From Moorella sp. UBA4076 (GTDB lineage Bacteria; Bacillota; DSM-521; Neomoorellales; Neomoorellaceae): 14,247 bases of DNA. Numbering within the stretch: position 1 is the first letter of the stretch; every line of letters begins with the position of its first letter. The stretch covers positions 8,122-22,368 of the forward strand of contig DFYS01000062.1 in assembly GCA_002383405.1 (NCBI GenBank), written 5' to 3'. The translations under genes were made by a program, and so were the position numbers. Below, piece by piece: positions 13,150-14,247 of this stretch. The notes below the pieces were generated by a model that searched no databases, had not been told where the DNA came from, and saw nothing but the letters and a program-made list of their open reading frames with translations.

Positions 13150-13302
13150 AGCCGGCACCAGGTAGCGCAGCGGGGCTATACCGGCAGACCCTCATCCGCA
13201 CCCCGATACAAATGCTGTTGCCGGCCCGTTGCCAATTGCGAGGGCCGCTTCTCACTGAGGCTGGTTGAACTTGTTGAACGGCGATGGCAGGGAGAGTCTT
13301 TT

Positions 13303-14160
13303 TTGGATGTTTTGCAAATACCGGCTTATGGTAAAATAAACCTGACCCTCAGGGTTCTGGGGCGGCGGCCGGATGGTTTCCATAATTTGAGCACCATTTT
13401 CCAGTCTATCGCCCTGCAGGATACGATCACTGTGAGGCGGCGGTCAGGGAGCATTCACCTGGAAAGCTGTGGTGTCCCCCTGAATATAGGTCCCGAAAAT
13501 CTGGTCTATCGCGCTGCAGCCCTGTTACAGCAGAAGTTCGACCTGCCGGGAGCATGGATTAAGCTGGAGAAACGGATTCCCCTGGCTGCCGGCCTGGCCG
13601 GGGGCAGCAGCGATGCCGCCGCCACGTTGTTGGGTATTAACTACCTTTATGGGTTAGGCCTTACTCCCGCGCAGCTGGCCCGCGCGGGGGCTGCGCTGGG
13701 TTCGGATGTGCCTTTCTGCCTGCTGGGGGGGACGGCCCTGGGCCGGGGCCGGGGGGAGGAGCTGGCCCTTTTGCCGTCGCCGCCCCGCCTGTGGCTGGTG
13801 CTCGTCAAGCCCTCCTTTGGAGTCAGTACGGCGGCGGTTTACCGGGAGTGGGATGCCGACCCTGGCCGGCAGGTGGCTGAACCCCCGGATGAGGCCGGGG
13901 CGCTGGCTGCTTTACAGGCCGGGGAGCGCCGGCAGCTGCTGGCCTCGCTGGGCAATGACCTGGAGGCAGTCACCGGCCGCCTCTACCCGGAAATAAAGGC
14001 CCTTAAAGAGCGCCTCCTGGCCGCTGGAGCGGAAAAGGCGGTGATGTGCGGCAGCGGGCCGGCGCTGTTTGGGGTTGCTCCAGACCAGAAAACAGCAGCG
14101 CGTATAGTTTCCCACCTGCAAGAAAGTGGCCTGACAGCAATAATGACCTGGACTTTGTGA
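13303..14160 (+). CDS. ispE: 4-diphosphocytidyl-2-C-methyl-D-erythritol kinase
   Basis: 285 aa. It phosphorylates CDP-methylerythritol with ATP in the MEP pathway to isopentenyl diphosphate. It is a GHMP-family kinase: N-terminal PAYGKINL with Lys11, the phosphate-binding loop PLAAGLAGGSSDAAA (93-107), GSDVPF with the catalytic Asp135, and C-terminal MCGSGPALFG. The start is TTG at 13303, preceded by GGGAG (13290-13294) 8 nt away; it gives the standard N-terminus. The length is normal. No clear promoter is seen just upstream, although TTGAAC occurs twice (13265-13270 and 13274-13279). In B. subtilis ispE follows veg and sspF; here about 7.8 kb of other genes lies between veg and ispE. Confidence 0.95.
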   Translation: MDVLQIPAYGKINLTLRVLGRRPDGFHNLSTIFQSIALQDTITVRRRSGSIHLESCGVPLNIGPENLVYRAAALLQQKFDLPGAWIKLEKRIPLAAGLAGGSSDAAATLLGINYLYGLGLTPAQLARAGAALGSDVPFCLLGGTALGRGRGEELALLPSPPRLWLVLVKPSFGVSTAAVYREWDADPGRQVAEPPDEAGALAALQAGERRQLLASLGNDLEAVTGRLYPEIKALKERLLAAGAEKAVMCGSGPALFGVAPDQKTAARIVSHLQESGLTAIMTWTL

Positions 14161-14185
14161 GAAGTGAGAAGTGAGAGGTGAGAGC
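14158..14185 (+). repeat. Heptanucleotide tandem repeat over the ispE stop codon
   Basis: Four 7-bp units in a row: TGAGAAG, TGAGAAG, TGAGAGG, TGAGAGC. The TGA of the first unit is the ispE stop. A similar partial run, GAGAAGTGAGAA, occurs at 65-76. Confidence 0.7.
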
Positions 14186-14195
14186 AGACACCCAT

Positions 14196-14211
14196 GCCGC
14201 TTGCGAGCGGC
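14196..14211. other. Small hairpin after ispE
   Basis: GCCGCT (14196-14201) and AGCGGC (14206-14211) with a TGCG loop. There is no T tract, so termination is doubtful. The window ends at 14247 without another recognisable gene. Confidence 0.3.
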
Positions 14212-14247
14212 ACCAGCAGCAGGATGAAAACGGCAGTATTGTAGGCG

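Overview
The window reads as a moderately GC-rich, spore-forming, anaerobic Firmicute, most likely a species of the thermophilic acetogen genus Moorella. This rests on a full-length pyruvate:ferredoxin oxidoreductase (PFOR) that closely resembles the Moorella thermoacetica enzyme as I remember it (1171 aa from the preferred start), spore-type genes (yabG, a SleB/CwlJ-type hydrolase), Gram-positive Shine-Dalgarno sites and frequent GTG/TTG starts. The genus call is inference from protein resemblance; no database search was possible.

Layout. 1-1290: a membrane-anchored YabE/resuscitation-factor-like wall protein (DUF348-DUF348-G5-3D). It is followed by a 133-bp MITE-like element with 12-bp inverted ends and an 8-bp target duplication, which sits between the stop codon and the terminator. 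1480-3059: rsmA (ksgA) with its own sigma-A promoter and an N-terminal direct repeat, then a YkuK-family gene, ending at a large hairpin shared with the convergent gene. 3088-3873 (minus): secreted LysM-LysM cell-wall hydrolase. 4117-5078: yabG behind a good sigma-K-type promoter. 5122-5533: veg behind tandem near-consensus sigma-A promoters, with a strong terminator. 5558-9239 (minus): PFOR with its terminator, promoter and a palindrome at the promoter. 9304-9765: a broken small coiled-coil/TM gene. 9776-11127 (minus): a lipoprotein of unknown function. 11128-11809: no supportable gene. 11810-12543: an orphan OmpR-type response regulator, apparently starting at CTG, convergent and overlapping at the stop codons with comFB (minus). 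12825-13302: no gene, a few hairpins. 13303-14160: ispE, then a heptanucleotide tandem repeat and a small hairpin.

The order yabE - ksgA - yabG - veg - ispE is the order known from Bacillus subtilis. Here rnmV (RNase M5) is absent between yabE and ksgA. The place of sspF between veg and ispE is taken by a block of about 7.7 kb with the central acetogen enzyme PFOR, a lipoprotein, a regulator and comFB. The genes do not form one operon: almost every unit has its own promoter and terminator and orientation alternates. The themes are wall remodelling/sporulation (3D protein, LysM hydrolase, YabG), ribosome maturation (RsmA), isoprenoid synthesis (IspE) and carbon/energy metabolism (PFOR).

I found no convincing new multi-gene system. 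The most rewarding small-scale signals are the MITE with its target duplication, the duplicated 33-bp block at the start of rsmA, the PFOR promoter palindrome, the decayed coiled-coil gene and the probable CTG start.
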